Counted from the first letter of the stretch, positions 26,011-35,965 are shown. The stretch is DNA of 64,000 nucleotides from Vibrio hepatarius (GCF_001274785.1 NZ_LHPI01000006.1:1-64000); one strand, 5' to 3'. Made by a program: numbers and translations. Notes: generated by a model from the letters alone, not told the origin.

Positions 26011-26262
26011 GATGACCTCTCTCACTCGTGTAAATCCAATCGCATCGCGCGATGGACAAATCATCTTTATATAATAAACGGATTATCTAATACCTGAGTG
26101 AAGCGTTCAAGTATTCACCACTAATGAAGGCTTTTTTTTGCTTATTGACCCATTTCTTGGTGTAAAACTGCCCATTATGAGGCACGAAGCATTTTATTGT
26201 ACTGGTTTGGGCAGGTACAATGCCTGCCAAATTGGTCCGAGCAATCAAAAGAGGATATATCA

Positions 26263-27555
26263 ATGACCAAATCAGCAGAACTTTACGAGAAGGCACAGAA
26301 AACCATTCCTGGTGGCGTGAACTCTCCAGTACGTGCTTTCAACGGCGTTGGTGGTGCACCTGTATTTATTGAACGCGCAGATGGCCCATTAATTTTTGAT
26401 GCTGATGGTAAAGCTTACATTGATTACGTTGGTTCTTGGGGTCCAATGATTCTTGGTCACAACCATGCCGTGATCCGCGAAGCTGTTATCGACGCAGCAC
26501 AACGCGGTTTAAGCTTTGGCGCACCGACTGAGATGGAAATCAAAATGGCGGAGCTCGTGTCTGAGCTGGTTCCTTCAATGGAGCAAATCCGCATGGTGAG
26601 CTCGGGTACAGAAGCGACCATGAGTGCAATTCGCCTTGCTCGTGGATACACAGGTCGCGACAAGATCATGAAGTTTGAAGGTTGTTACCACGGCCACGCA
26701 GACAGCCTACTCGTAAAAGCAGGCTCTGGTGCTCTGACACTTGGTCAGCCAAGCTCTCCTGGCGTACCCGCTGACTTTGCGAAATACACGCTAACGGCAA
26801 CATTTAACGACCTTGATTCTGTGCGCGAACTGTTTGCGGCAAACAAAGGTGAGATCGCTTGTATCATCGTTGAACCTGTAGCGGGCAACATGAACTGTAT
26901 TCCGCCAGTAGAAGGTTTCCACGAAGGTCTACGCCAGATCTGTGATGAAGAAGGCGCACTACTGATTTTTGATGAAGTAATGACGGGCTTTCGCGTTGCA
27001 CTAGGCGGCGCACAAGGTTACTACAACATCAAACCTGACCTAACGACGCTAGGTAAAGTCATCGGTGGCGGTATGCCAGTGGGTGCTTTTGGTGGTCGTA
27101 AAGAAGTGATGCAATACATCGCACCAACAGGTCCGGTTTACCAAGCGGGCACTCTATCAGGCAACCCAGTCGCGATGGCTGCGGGCTACGCGTGTCTAAA
27201 CCTTCTAAAAGAAGAAGGCAACGAAAAGCGTCTAGCAAATAAAACCAAGCAACTTGCGGATGGTTTTAAAGAACTAGCCGATCGTCACGGCATTCCACTG
27301 GTGGTTAACCAAGTCGGCGGTATGTTTGGTTTCTTCTTTACCGACCAAGCAAGCGTTACTTGCTACGAAGACGTGACTAAGTGTGATATCGAGCGCTTTA
27401 AGCGTTTCTTCCACCTAATGTTGGATCACGGCGTATACCTAGCGCCATCAGCATTTGAAGCAAGCTTTACTTGTCTTGCTCACGGCAGCAAAGAAATTGA
27501 CGCGACACTAGAAGCAGCAGAGCGCTGTTTTGCAATTTTAGCTGCAGAAGCTTAA
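26263..27555 (+). CDS. hemL: Glutamate-1-semialdehyde 2,1-aminomutase HemL
   Basis: This 430-residue PLP enzyme makes 5-aminolevulinate from glutamate-1-semialdehyde, an early step in haem synthesis. The class III aminotransferase signature [22 protein letters not shown] and the Schiff-base Lys in [18 protein letters not shown] (near 265) are present. The ATG at 26263 follows GAGG by 8 nt and gives the family start [26 protein letters not shown]; the upstream 22 in-frame codons are rejected. The divergent erpA–hemL pair links Fe–S and haem functions. A terminator follows. Confidence 0.97.
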   Translation: MTKSAELYEKAQKTIPGGVNSPVRAFNGVGGAPVFIERADGPLIFDADGKAYIDYVGSWGPMILGHNHAVIREAVIDAAQRGLSFGAPTEMEIKMAELVSELVPSMEQIRMVSSGTEATMSAIRLARGYTGRDKIMKFEGCYHGHADSLLVKAGSGALTLGQPSSPGVPADFAKYTLTATFNDLDSVRELFAANKGEIACIIVEPVAGNMNCIPPVEGFHEGLRQICDEEGALLIFDEVMTGFRVALGGAQGYYNIKPDLTTLGKVIGGGMPVGAFGGRKEVMQYIAPTGPVYQAGTLSGNPVAMAAGYACLNLLKEEGNEKRLANKTKQLADGFKELADRHGIPLVVNQVGGMFGFFFTDQASVTCYEDVTKCDIERFKRFFHLMLDHGVYLAPSAFEASFTCLAHGSKEIDATLEAAERCFAILAAEA

Positions 27556-27570
27556 TTATAAAAACAACTA

Positions 27571-27596
27571 AAAAGGCTGCACTCGCAGCCTTTTTT
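27571..27596. terminator. Terminator between hemL and the small membrane-peptide gene
   Basis: AAAAGGCTGCACTCGCAGCCTTTTTT: stem GGCTGC/GCAGCC with T run for hemL and A run for the opposite strand, so it can act in both directions. Confidence 0.9.
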
Positions 27597-27614
27597 GTCT
27601 CTATAGGAAGCGTG

Positions 27615-27734
27615 TTATTGCCAGTTCAGCGCAACTAACACCACCAGTCCTACAACAATTAAAGCGAACCAAGGAATTGAACGCTTCGGCTTGCCCTTAC
27701 TCGAGCAACCTTTCTCATTATCACAACATCCCAT
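27615..27734 (-). CDS. 39-residue Cys-rich single-span membrane peptide, unknown function
   Basis: The minus strand encodes MGCCDNEKGCSSKGKPKR, then a hydrophobic segment (about residues 19–37, SIPWFALIVVGLVVLVALNW) and a stop. The frame uses normal Vibrio codons and fills the gap between the hemL terminator and the divergent membrane-protein gene. It has three Cys in the first ten residues, a basic cluster before the membrane span, and GAG about 8 nt upstream of the ATG. The basic side next to the span suggests a cytoplasmic N-terminus, where CxxC-like cysteines could bind metal. I do not recognise it. A longer overlapping frame on the same strand lacks these properties. Confidence 0.6.
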   Translation of the reverse strand: MGCCDNEKGCSSKGKPKRSIPWFALIVVGLVVLVALNWQ

Positions 27735-27833
27735 TCATTTAACTCTTCTTTGATAACATTAGATTTTTTGCGTTGAAGAACCCGCGCTTTAGAGCCATTA
27801 TACTTAAACAACGTCGAATAATTGGACAAAAAC

Positions 27834-28919
27834 GTGTCAGATAAAATTAAAATCACTTCCAGCCATTGGGTTTTGGTGATTGCGCTCCTCGCATCAGCGT
27901 ACACCTGCTACTTGCTTGTCGAGCCGTATATCAACTCGATCGTCATGGCATTCATAATTTCATTGCTGATGTTCCCTATCCATGACTGGATTGAACAACG
28001 CATTCCCACTCACAGAAACATCGCCGCTCTGGTGTCGTGTGTGGTACTGACCTTTATCATCGTCGTACCTTTGCTATTTGTCTTTGCGGCCATAGTTCAG
28101 CAAGGCTCAACTTTTTCGCAGAACGTCTACCAGTGGGTTACCCACGGCGGCATCCAAACCATTTTTGAGCATCCTTGGGTCGTCAAAGGCTTGTCGATAG
28201 TTAACACCTACTTACCTTTCGACTCAGTTACACCACAGGAAATCGCTCAGCGCATTGCCAAGTTCGCCACTTCGTTTGGTTCAAACTTGGTTGGTTTTAG
28301 CGCGCAGATATTGGGGGATGCGACCTCGTTCTTGATGGCGTTTTTCCTGATGTTGTTCGTATTGTTTTTCTTACTCAGAGACCGCGAAAAAATCATCACC
28401 GCGATTCGCCATATTTTACCGCTTTCACGCAGCCAAGAAGACAAGTTGCTCGACGAGATAGAACAAGTGTCTAAGTCTGCGGTAATGGGCTCTTTCCTTA
28501 CTGCGATTGCTCAGGGGATTGCCGGTGGTATCGGTATGTGGCTAGCAGGATTCCCGGGACTATTCTGGGGAACCATGATGGGTTTTGCATCATTCATTCC
28601 CGTGGTCGGTACCGCACTGATTTGGATTCCGGCGGCGGCTTATCTATTTTTGACCGGTGACACCACCTGGGCGATCTTCCTAACCGTTTGGAGCGTGGCA
28701 GTCGTTGGCTCAATCGACAACCTATTGCGACCGCTACTAATGCAAGGCAGCGCAGGGATGAACACATTGATGATCTTCTTCTCGCTGCTTGGTGGTCTGC
28801 ACTTATTTGGCTTGATGGGTTTAATCTACGGCCCACTGATTTTCGCCATCACCATGGTTTTATTCAATCTGTACGAAGAAGAGTTCCAAGACTTCTTAGA
28901 TCGCCAAGATCAGAACTAA
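27834..28919 (+). CDS. AI-2E-family (YdiK/PerM-like) membrane protein
   Basis: This roughly 361-residue polytopic membrane protein has about eight hydrophobic segments, two near the N-terminus (about 13–50), one near 60–80 and the rest after 150. The conserved C-terminal region includes GTALIWIPAAAYLFLTGDTTWAIFL, GSIDNLLRPLLMQG and GLMGLIYGPLIF, the hallmark of the AI-2E transporter family. Members export small molecules or act as Na+/H+ antiporters, and most have no proven substrate. The start is uncertain: GTG at 27834 gives MSDKIKITSS, and TTG at 27822 would add four residues. A terminator (28939–28973) separates it from rsmC. Confidence 0.82.
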   Translation: MSDKIKITSSHWVLVIALLASAYTCYLLVEPYINSIVMAFIISLLMFPIHDWIEQRIPTHRNIAALVSCVVLTFIIVVPLLFVFAAIVQQGSTFSQNVYQWVTHGGIQTIFEHPWVVKGLSIVNTYLPFDSVTPQEIAQRIAKFATSFGSNLVGFSAQILGDATSFLMAFFLMLFVLFFLLRDREKIITAIRHILPLSRSQEDKLLDEIEQVSKSAVMGSFLTAIAQGIAGGIGMWLAGFPGLFWGTMMGFASFIPVVGTALIWIPAAAYLFLTGDTTWAIFLTVWSVAVVGSIDNLLRPLLMQGSAGMNTLMIFFSLLGGLHLFGLMGLIYGPLIFAITMVLFNLYEEEFQDFLDRQDQN

Positions 28920-28937
28920 CGCGAATAGCTTCAAGAA

Positions 28938-28972
28938 TGCGGGGGATTATGCGAAAATCCCCCGTCATTTTT
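28938..28972 (+). terminator. Terminator between the AI-2E-family gene and rsmC
   Basis: CGGGGGAT-loop-ATCCCCCG followed after a short interval by ATTTTTT. The rsmC ATG is only 17 nt beyond, so rsmC must either use read-through or be transcribed from within this stretch. Confidence 0.7.
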
Positions 28973-28988
28973 TCTGATCGAGTCCAAC

Positions 28989-30011
28989 ATGTCTGCTTAT
29001 ATCGCTCCTAGCCAAATCGCCGAAAGACAACTTGCTTACTTTGAAGGTAAACATGTGCTTGTCGCTGGCGAATCGGAAGACCTCTTCCCTGTCGAACTGG
29101 TGAAACACTGCGAATCAGTGACCGTATTTACTACTAACTATGGTTACTATCGTCAACTTGCACCGTTTGAGCAGATCAAAGCGGTATTTGGAGCCGAATT
29201 TGACCAATCCACTCAAGCAGATATGGTGCTTCTCTACTGGCCAAAAGCCAAAGCAGAAGCTGAGTATTTACTGGCGATGCTGATGGCAAAGCTCGGCGTT
29301 GATACTGAGATTGTCGTGGTGGGTGAAAACCGCTCGGGGGTCAAAAGTATTGAGAAAATGTTCAAGCAATACGGCCCAATCAATAAGTTTGATTCCGCAC
29401 GTCGCTGTTCGTTCTATTGGGGTAAATGCTTAGAGTTGGTTAAACCGTTCAAGATTGACGAATGGTTTAAACAATACCAGGTCAGCTATCAAGCACACCA
29501 GCTCACAATCATGAGCCTACCAGGTGTGTTTAGTCATGGTCAGTTTGATATCGGCAGTAAATTACTCCTCGATACCCTGCCTACACTATCTGGCAAAGTC
29601 CTCGACTTTGGTTGTGGTGCCGGAGTGATCGGCTCTGTCATGGCGAGCCTTTATCCTGAAATCGAACTCGAAATGTGTGATATCAGCGCGTTGGCGGTTG
29701 CTTCAAGTAAAGCCACACTGACAGCAAATGGCTTGACGGGTAAAGTGTTTGCGTCTGATGTGTATTCTGATACCAGCAAAGATTACCGCTTTATTATCAG
29801 CAACCCACCGTTTCACTCGGGGTTAGATACCAGCTACAGCGCGACAGAAACGCTGCTCGCAGACGCACCTAAACAACAAAATGCTCAGGGCGAACTGCTC
29901 ATCGTAGCAAATAGCTTCTTGAAATATCCACCGATTATTGAAAAAGCATATGGTAATTGCGAGACACTAAATAAGACCAACAAATTCGCTATTTACCACG
30001 CTAAGAAATAG
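28989..30011 (+). CDS. rsmC: 16S rRNA m2G1207 methyltransferase RsmC
   Basis: This 340-residue protein has two methyltransferase-like domains. The N-terminal domain (about 1–165) is catalytically inert and recognises RNA. The C-terminal domain has the SAM motif [18 protein letters not shown] (near 200) and the N2-guanine motif IISNPPFH (near 267). It methylates G1207 of 16S rRNA in the 30S subunit. Its position immediately before chiS is the same as in V. cholerae. A hairpin (30019–30044) follows the stop. Confidence 0.95.
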   Translation: MSAYIAPSQIAERQLAYFEGKHVLVAGESEDLFPVELVKHCESVTVFTTNYGYYRQLAPFEQIKAVFGAEFDQSTQADMVLLYWPKAKAEAEYLLAMLMAKLGVDTEIVVVGENRSGVKSIEKMFKQYGPINKFDSARRCSFYWGKCLELVKPFKIDEWFKQYQVSYQAHQLTIMSLPGVFSHGQFDIGSKLLLDTLPTLSGKVLDFGCGAGVIGSVMASLYPEIELEMCDISALAVASSKATLTANGLTGKVFASDVYSDTSKDYRFIISNPPFHSGLDTSYSATETLLADAPKQQNAQGELLIVANSFLKYPPIIEKAYGNCETLNKTNKFAIYHAKK

Positions 30012-30018
30012 TCATTTC

Positions 30019-30044
30019 GCCCAGTTATGCTGCAATAACTGGGC
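30019..30044 (+). terminator. Hairpin after rsmC
   Basis: GCCCAGTTAT-6 nt-ATAACTGGGC followed by TTAATTT: a 10-bp perfect stem with a weak T tail, a likely rsmC terminator. Confidence 0.7.
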
Positions 30045-30241
30045 TTAATTTGCACTCCATGTGGTAAATTTGCGCCTCTCACCACGCTTTCCCAGCAACT
30101 TACTTGTCAAAGTAAAAAAACTCGTTAATTTTGTCATTTCTAAAATTAACGTTTTTATTCTCGCTCTGTAAAAATCACCTTTCTAGCTTTAACTGCTCGA
30201 ACGCGACAGAGCTGTATTCTCACGGAAAGCCTAGTCAGAAC

Positions 30242-33200
30242 ATGTTTAAGTTGTACAGAAAACAAAGATTTAAGCGTCTGCAAAATACGTTGATGCTGGC
30301 GTTTCTTGTCGTCAGTATCACGCCTTTGACGATCATTGCGTTATTCTTTTTGCACTCGCATACCACCGATCTGCAAGAACAAAGCACCTCTCACTTAGTC
30401 TCAGTTCGCGATAGTAAAAAGCAGCAAATCATCGATTATCTCAACGCAAAAGAGTCGGAAGTGATGGGTTTTGTCCGTTCAGAGTTGGCTTACGCCAGTG
30501 GCGGGCGCTTTTACGGCCTAGTCAACGCGTTTAGCAACCTAGGACTCGATATTGAACAAGCGCGAGAATACGCACAAAAACGTTATATTCAAGGTTCGGG
30601 CGACCAGATCAAAACTTCGATCCTGCCACAATCGAGTAACTATAACGGTACGGAAAGGTATCGATTACTACACAAACGCTATCATTGGGCATACCTAGAA
30701 CTGCTGAAACGTTCTGATTTTGATGACATTCTTTTGGTCGACCGCGACGGCAACGTCACTTACTCAATCTATAAATACGACAACTACGGCACTAACCTGC
30801 TAACAGGTAAATATACCGACGACAACCTCGGTAAAACGTTTAAAAAACTAAGAAACCTAGTGAATGAAAAGCGTAAAACCAACGAAGATTTCACTCCGGT
30901 TGTCATCTCTGACTTTACCGTAGAACAAGGCAAATCGGTCGCTTGGCTCGGCGCACCAATCATCCAACAAGGCTACTTGCACAGTTACGCCATGTTCCGT
31001 TTACCTAACAATGGCATCACCAAACTGATTGCTGACCTGCGTGGCAACGCCTACACCAGAACATTATTAGTAGGTAAAGACCATTACTCGCGTACTTTAG
31101 CATTCCAACAAGAAGATATTGACCGCAGTATTGAAGTGGTCGATTACGGTCTAAACGGCTTAACGAATGTCGGCACCTACACTAATACTGAAGGTGAAGA
31201 AGTCATCGCCGCCTATACACCCGTTTCCGTCAGTGGTATCGACTGGTCTTTGGTGGTTGAAGTACCGGAGAAAGTCGCGTTTGCCCGAGTCCATCAACTC
31301 GAGAAGATCTTTATCGTCGCGATGTTGATCGCCATTTTCTTAGTTGTCATGGCGTCACACTATCTGTCTAACTTTATTACCTCCCCACTGCTCAAACTAA
31401 CCTGGGCGGCAGAGAAAGTCTCCGCTGGCGATATGGAAGCGAGCATGATCAACACCGAGCGAAAAGACGAAATTGGTCGACTTGCGGTCAGCTTTGAACG
31501 CATGCAGCGCTCTATTCGCGAGAAAATTCAGCTCATCAAACACCAGAATGAAGAGCTCGAAAGCAACCTGCACCTAATCCAGAAACAGAACGATGAGTTG
31601 CAACTGGCGAACAAGCTAAAAGATGAGTTTCTCGCGACGACCTCTCACGAATTACGAACCCCATTACACGGTATGGTGGGTATTGCCGAGGCTTTGATCT
31701 CAGGAGCAAACGGCCCGATTACTGCGGACCATAAGTACCAGTTGGACATCATTATTAGTAGCGGTCAGCGACTCGCGACCTTGGTTGATGACCTACTCGA
31801 TTACCACAAAATGCGTTACGGCAACCTAGATATTGAAACCAGTGCGGTGGATATCTCTGGCGCAACGCGTTTGGTACTTGAACTCTCTTCGCACCTGCTA
31901 GGCAATAAGCCGCTGCGCATCATTAATCAGGTGCCAACAGAGCCTGTTTGGGTGAGCGCCGATCCTCAGCGACTGGAGCAAGTGCTGTATAACTTGATTG
32001 GCAACGCGATTAAGTACACTAGCGAAGGGAAAATTGTCATCTCTGCTACGGTTATCGACCAACAAATCCGCGTCCAAGTCGTCGACACTGGCCAAGGCAT
32101 TCCTGCTGATCAGCTCGATCATATTTTTGAACCTCTGATTCAGGCAGGTAACGATGCCAGCCGCTACCGCCAAGGCGCCGGATTGGGTCTATCGATCAGT
32201 CGTCAGTTAATTGAACTGATGAAAGGTTCTCTTTACGTTAGCAGCCAACCGATGGTTGGAACGACATTTAGCTTTACGCTGCCGATTGCCACCGACGAGC
32301 AAATCGCCCATGCCACGCACTACGAAACGCCACATTTCCAAGCACCAGATAGTGGCGAGTCTGAGCTAGTAGAGCCGACAAGTCTGCCAGAGAACCCTGA
32401 AGGTCCATTACTGCTGATCGTCGACGATGAACCCGTCAACGTCAGAGTTCTCGATAGCTTCTTGCGCTTAGAAGGCTACCGTGTGCGTACCGCAAAAGAC
32501 GGATTGGAAGCGCTGGAAAACGTCGCCGCTGAAAAACCTGAACTGATGCTACTCGACATCATGATGCCGGGTATGAGTGGTTACCAAGTGTGTGAAAAGT
32601 TGCGTGAAGAATACGACCACGCAGAACTACCAATCATTATGTTAACAGCATTGAATCAGGCCAATGACCGAGTAAGAGGGTTTAACGCTGGGGCGAACGA
32701 CTACTTGTCAAAGCCGTTCAATAAGCAAGAACTCGCGGCCCGAATCCGCGCGCACTTAACCGCTAGTAAGGCAGAGCTGCGTCGTATCGAAAACCAGCAA
32801 CTCCAATTAGAACTCAAAGAGCGTGCGCTAGTTGAAGCGAGCTTGCTAGAAACGCAAGGGCGGCTACTCGAGCAGTTAGAAACCGCACCAGAAGCGATTA
32901 TCTGTACTCGAGAGGATAATAAGATCCGCTTTGCCAACGACGCTGCCTCGAAGCTGTTTAGGCGCTCGACCGAACAGTTGAAACGTTCATCAGCAGAGGA
33001 GTTGATTGCGCCTAAGTTTATCCATGTCGAACAAGAGCACTACTGCGGCACAATTGACGTCTATGTAGAAGATGTACGTCAGCATATCTCTGCGGATATT
33101 CTCAAGCTACCAGAGGGCTCTGGACTGCGCTCAATGTATATCTTTAACGTTGGTGGCAGTATCAACGCTGGACGCATCAACAATCTAGAGAGAGCAATAG

Positions 33201-33628
33201 AAGCACTTTCAAGCTACGCGTTCGATGGTGACAAAGCTAAGCTTCAGGAATTAAAAGAACTTGGTGGTGAGTTCACCCGTTTGGCAGATAAAGTCTCCTC
33301 TGACAGTAAGAGCAAACAGGAAGTAATGCGTGAAATCTTAGTTGATGCGATGACAAGTGCGCTTGATTACTGGGAGCGAGTAACTGGACAAAGCAAGTTT
33401 ACCTTTGCTGAGCAAAGTGGATTGTGGCGTGTCTATCTCGATAGAAGTACCCTACAGACGCGAACGTTAGACAAGTATCTACGCGTTGAGACACTACCTA
33501 AAACTCCGCGCTGGAGAACAGTACTAAGCTCACTGGAGTACATTTTAGAACACTGCAACGAACAAAGCCCTGAGCGTACACACATCGAAGCCCTCAAAAA
33601 TAAACTGCAGCATTTACTCACCAGTTAA
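30242..33628 (+). CDS. chiS: ChiS, chitin-sensing hybrid sensor kinase and DNA-binding regulator
   Basis: This 1128-residue inner-membrane hybrid kinase has TM1 (about 18–38), a large periplasmic Cache-like sensor, TM2 (about 353–373) and HAMP. HisKA follows with TTSHELRTPLHGM, then HATPase (NLIGNAIKYT, DTGQGIP, GAGLGLSISRQL), a receiver domain (LIVDDEPVNV, LLDIMMPG, KPFN) and a C-terminal PAS-like plus helical region. The phospho-residues fall at H469 and D772, the numbers known for V. cholerae ChiS. There ChiS binds the chitobiose promoter directly through its C-terminal part, and the periplasmic chitobiose-binding protein holds it off when no chitin is present. The ATG at 30242 gives the family length; an upstream TTG would add 37 residues. 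The cbp operon follows downstream. Confidence 0.95.
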   Translation: MFKLYRKQRFKRLQNTLMLAFLVVSITPLTIIALFFLHSHTTDLQEQSTSHLVSVRDSKKQQIIDYLNAKESEVMGFVRSELAYASGGRFYGLVNAFSNLGLDIEQAREYAQKRYIQGSGDQIKTSILPQSSNYNGTERYRLLHKRYHWAYLELLKRSDFDDILLVDRDGNVTYSIYKYDNYGTNLLTGKYTDDNLGKTFKKLRNLVNEKRKTNEDFTPVVISDFTVEQGKSVAWLGAPIIQQGYLHSYAMFRLPNNGITKLIADLRGNAYTRTLLVGKDHYSRTLAFQQEDIDRSIEVVDYGLNGLTNVGTYTNTEGEEVIAAYTPVSVSGIDWSLVVEVPEKVAFARVHQLEKIFIVAMLIAIFLVVMASHYLSNFITSPLLKLTWAAEKVSAGDMEASMINTERKDEIGRLAVSFERMQRSIREKIQLIKHQNEELESNLHLIQKQNDELQLANKLKDEFLATTSHELRTPLHGMVGIAEALISGANGPITADHKYQLDIIISSGQRLATLVDDLLDYHKMRYGNLDIETSAVDISGATRLVLELSSHLLGNKPLRIINQVPTEPVWVSADPQRLEQVLYNLIGNAIKYTSEGKIVISATVIDQQIRVQVVDTGQGIPADQLDHIFEPLIQAGNDASRYRQGAGLGLSISRQLIELMKGSLYVSSQPMVGTTFSFTLPIATDEQIAHATHYETPHFQAPDSGESELVEPTSLPENPEGPLLLIVDDEPVNVRVLDSFLRLEGYRVRTAKDGLEALENVAAEKPELMLLDIMMPGMSGYQVCEKLREEYDHAELPIIMLTALNQANDRVRGFNAGANDYLSKPFNKQELAARIRAHLTASKAELRRIENQQLQLELKERALVEASLLETQGRLLEQLETAPEAIICTREDNKIRFANDAASKLFRRSTEQLKRSSAEELIAPKFIHVEQEHYCGTIDVYVEDVRQHISADILKLPEGSGLRSMYIFNVGGSINAGRINNLERAIEALSSYAFDGDKAKLQELKELGGEFTRLADKVSSDSKSKQEVMREILVDAMTSALDYWERVTGQSKFTFAEQSGLWRVYLDRSTLQTRTLDKYLRVETLPKTPRWRTVLSSLEYILEHCNEQSPERTHIEALKNKLQHLLTS

Positions 33629-33649
33629 CCTGCTTAAATCCACTAGATT

Positions 33650-33675
33650 AAGCCCAACTCATGTTGGGCTTTTTT
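33650..33675 (+). terminator. Terminator after chiS
   Basis: AAGCCCAACTCATGTTGGGCTTTTTT: stem AGCCCAAC/GTTGGGCT with T run, 22 nt after the stop. Confidence 0.92.
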
Positions 33676-34282
33676 ATTCCTACGAATCTGAGCAGCACGT
33701 CGTTTTGAGCTTTTTACGCTTAATAAAACAAGCTCAATCACACCCAATTATTTCTGACGTAAACTTAGTTATTTTTAGCCTTAAAAGGACTATCACCATA
33801 CTTTTTACGCGACAATAATCGATATTGCGAAGCCAGTCACAACAATTCGGCAGATTTTATTTAGCCGCATAAATTAACACCTTAGTTTAGAAGTGATTAA
33901 GATCTCAGTTGTCCTCAAAGCGAAGCAACCCCATTTATAAACAAGGCCAATAGAGTTAGTGAATACTTACACAGGCACCTCAACCGCTCAGCATATGCGA
34001 GGCAGATCACCCGCAAAAAATCGAACAAATATTGTCCTAAAATAGGTTGATTGACGTTATTGACGAGAGATAATGATGTTTTAACGTTTTTAACGGGAAT
34101 AGCGATTGCGAAAATTGACGTTAGAGTGTTTTCTTACTGTGCCTAAGGCCTACAGGCCACTCTAGAGCCAACGTTCTCCTCCGGACAGAAGCTCGAAGTT
34201 AGAGGTGGGCCTTAGAGAGTGTTTATCAATTGATGACATTCCATTCCGTAAGTGAAATGAAAGCAAATAGTAAGGAACAGCT
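33676..34282 (+). promoter_or_regulatory. Regulatory region of the chitobiose operon (Pchb)
   Basis: This gene-free 600 bp lies upstream of cbp. The plus strand carries a SlmA-like site GTGAATACTTAC (33959–33970; 10 of 12 matches to GTGAGTACTCAC), which fits SlmA activation of this promoter known in V. cholerae. A CRP-like AGTGA-N6-TCTCA (33892–33907) lies 52 bp upstream. A TTGAGCTT/AAGCTCAA inverted repeat lies at 33705–33737, and TTGACG occurs three times (34051, 34060, 34115), twice as TTGACGTTA. ChiS sites are expected here but I cannot assign them. The last 140 bp form a structured leader. Confidence 0.6.
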
Positions 34283-35965
34283 ATGCTTGCCAACATTAAA
34301 AAAACAGCACTAGCAACAGCAATTATTGCTACAGCGACTACTGGCTTTGCTTCAGTAGCGACAGCAGCTGAACGCAGTGAACTAACTATCCACCCGAAAG
34401 AGTTCACCACTTTTGTACGTAACTTTAACCCGTACCTAGGTGCAACGAACTTACACACAACAACAGACTTCCTATACGAACCTCTTGTTGTATTCAACGA
34501 AATGCACGGTAACACCCCTGTATTCCGTTTAGCTGAAAACTACACCATGTCTGACGACCTAATGAGCGTAACTTTCGATATTCGTAAAGGCGTGAAATGG
34601 TCTGACGGTCAAACGTTCGATGCGAACGACGTAGTATTCTCGTTCAACCTAGTTAAGGAAAAACCTGAGCTAGACCAAAGCGGTATCAACTCTTGGGTTG
34701 CAGGCGTAGAAAAAGTTAACGATTACCAAGTTAAGTTTAGCCTGAAAGAAGCGAACTCTAACGTTCCTTACGAAATTGCTAAGGTTCCTGTTGTACCAGA
34801 GCACATCTGGAAAGACATCAAAGACCCTGCAACTTTCACTAACGAAAACCCTGTAGGCTCAGGCCCATTCACTGAGATCGATACTTTCACTCCTCAGCTT
34901 TACATCCAGTGTGCTAACCCGAACTACTGGGATGCAGACAACCTAGACGTTGACTGTCTACGCGTACCTCAAATCGCGAACAACGACCAATTCCTAGGCA
35001 AAGTAGTTAACGGCGAAATGGACTGGACTTCATCGTTCATCCCAGACATCGACCGTACTTACGCCGCTGCAAGTCCTAACCACCAGTACTGGTACCCGCC
35101 ATCAGGTACTCAGGCGTTCGTAGTTAACTTCAAGAACCCAGATCCTGCGAAGAATGAAGCGCTAACTAACGTTGATTTCCGTCGTGCGTTCTCTATGGCT
35201 CTTGACCGTCAAACTATCATCGACATCGCGTTCTACGGCGGTGGTACAGTGAACGACTTCGCATCTGGCCTTGGCTACGCATTCGAAGCATGGTCTGACG
35301 AAAAGACTCACAACAAGTTCAAAGGTTTCAACACGTACAACGTTGATGGCGCGAAAGAACTGCTTAAGAAAGCGGGCTTCAAAGACGTAAACAAAGATGG
35401 TTTTGTTGACACTCCATCTGGCAAATCTTTTGAGCTGCTAATCCAATCTCCAAACGGTTGGACTGACTTCAACAACACAGTACAGCTAGCTGTTGAGCAA
35501 CTAGCAGAAGTGGGTATCAAAGCGAAAGCACGTACTCCTGACTTCTCTGTGTACAACCAAGCAATGCTTGAAGGCACCTACGATGTAGCTTACACAAACT
35601 ACTTCCACGGTGCGGATCCATACACTTACTGGAACAGTGCTTACAACTCAGCACTACAATCTGGTGAAGGTATGCCTCGTTTCGCAATGCACTTCTACAA
35701 GAACGACAAACTAGATGGCCTTCTAAACAGCTTCTACAAAACAGCTGATAAGAACGAGCAGCTAGCAATCGCTCACGGTATTCAGAACATCATTGCATCT
35801 GACCAAGTAACGATTCCTGTAATGTCTGGCGCTTACATGTACCAGTACAATACAACTCGCTTCACTGGTTGGTGGAACGAAGAAAATCCAAAAGGCCGTC
35901 CAAACATTTGGGCTGGTATCCCAGAGCGTCTACTTCACGTACTGGACCTAAAACCAGTTAAGTAA
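34283..35965 (+). CDS. cbp: Chitobiose-binding periplasmic protein (CBP)
   Basis: This 560-residue family 5 solute-binding protein has a signal peptide cleaved after ATAA (about residue 29). The cluster family motif LTDDLMSVTFDIRKGVKWSDGQTFDANDVVFSF appears here as MSDDLMSVTF…, and the mature part is typical of peptide/oligosaccharide ABC systems. In V. cholerae the equivalent protein binds (GlcNAc)n both for uptake and to switch ChiS on. It is the first gene of the transport operon, with highly biased codons indicating strong expression. A GC-rich hairpin (35979–36000) lies between it and the permease genes, and probably keeps the binding protein in excess. Confidence 0.93.
   Translation: MLANIKKTALATAIIATATTGFASVATAAERSELTIHPKEFTTFVRNFNPYLGATNLHTTTDFLYEPLVVFNEMHGNTPVFRLAENYTMSDDLMSVTFDIRKGVKWSDGQTFDANDVVFSFNLVKEKPELDQSGINSWVAGVEKVNDYQVKFSLKEANSNVPYEIAKVPVVPEHIWKDIKDPATFTNENPVGSGPFTEIDTFTPQLYIQCANPNYWDADNLDVDCLRVPQIANNDQFLGKVVNGEMDWTSSFIPDIDRTYAAASPNHQYWYPPSGTQAFVVNFKNPDPAKNEALTNVDFRRAFSMALDRQTIIDIAFYGGGTVNDFASGLGYAFEAWSDEKTHNKFKGFNTYNVDGAKELLKKAGFKDVNKDGFVDTPSGKSFELLIQSPNGWTDFNNTVQLAVEQLAEVGIKAKARTPDFSVYNQAMLEGTYDVAYTNYFHGADPYTYWNSAYNSALQSGEGMPRFAMHFYKNDKLDGLLNSFYKTADKNEQLAIAHGIQNIIASDQVTIPVMSGAYMYQYNTTRFTGWWNEENPKGRPNIWAGIPERLLHVLDLKPVK

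Noticed and set aside
27659..27904. 81-codon minus frame overlapping the small peptide and the AI-2E-family gene
   Set aside because: Crosses a divergent promoter region and the start of a real gene, with no hydrophobic or domain pattern; the 39-codon frame in another phase is more convincing.
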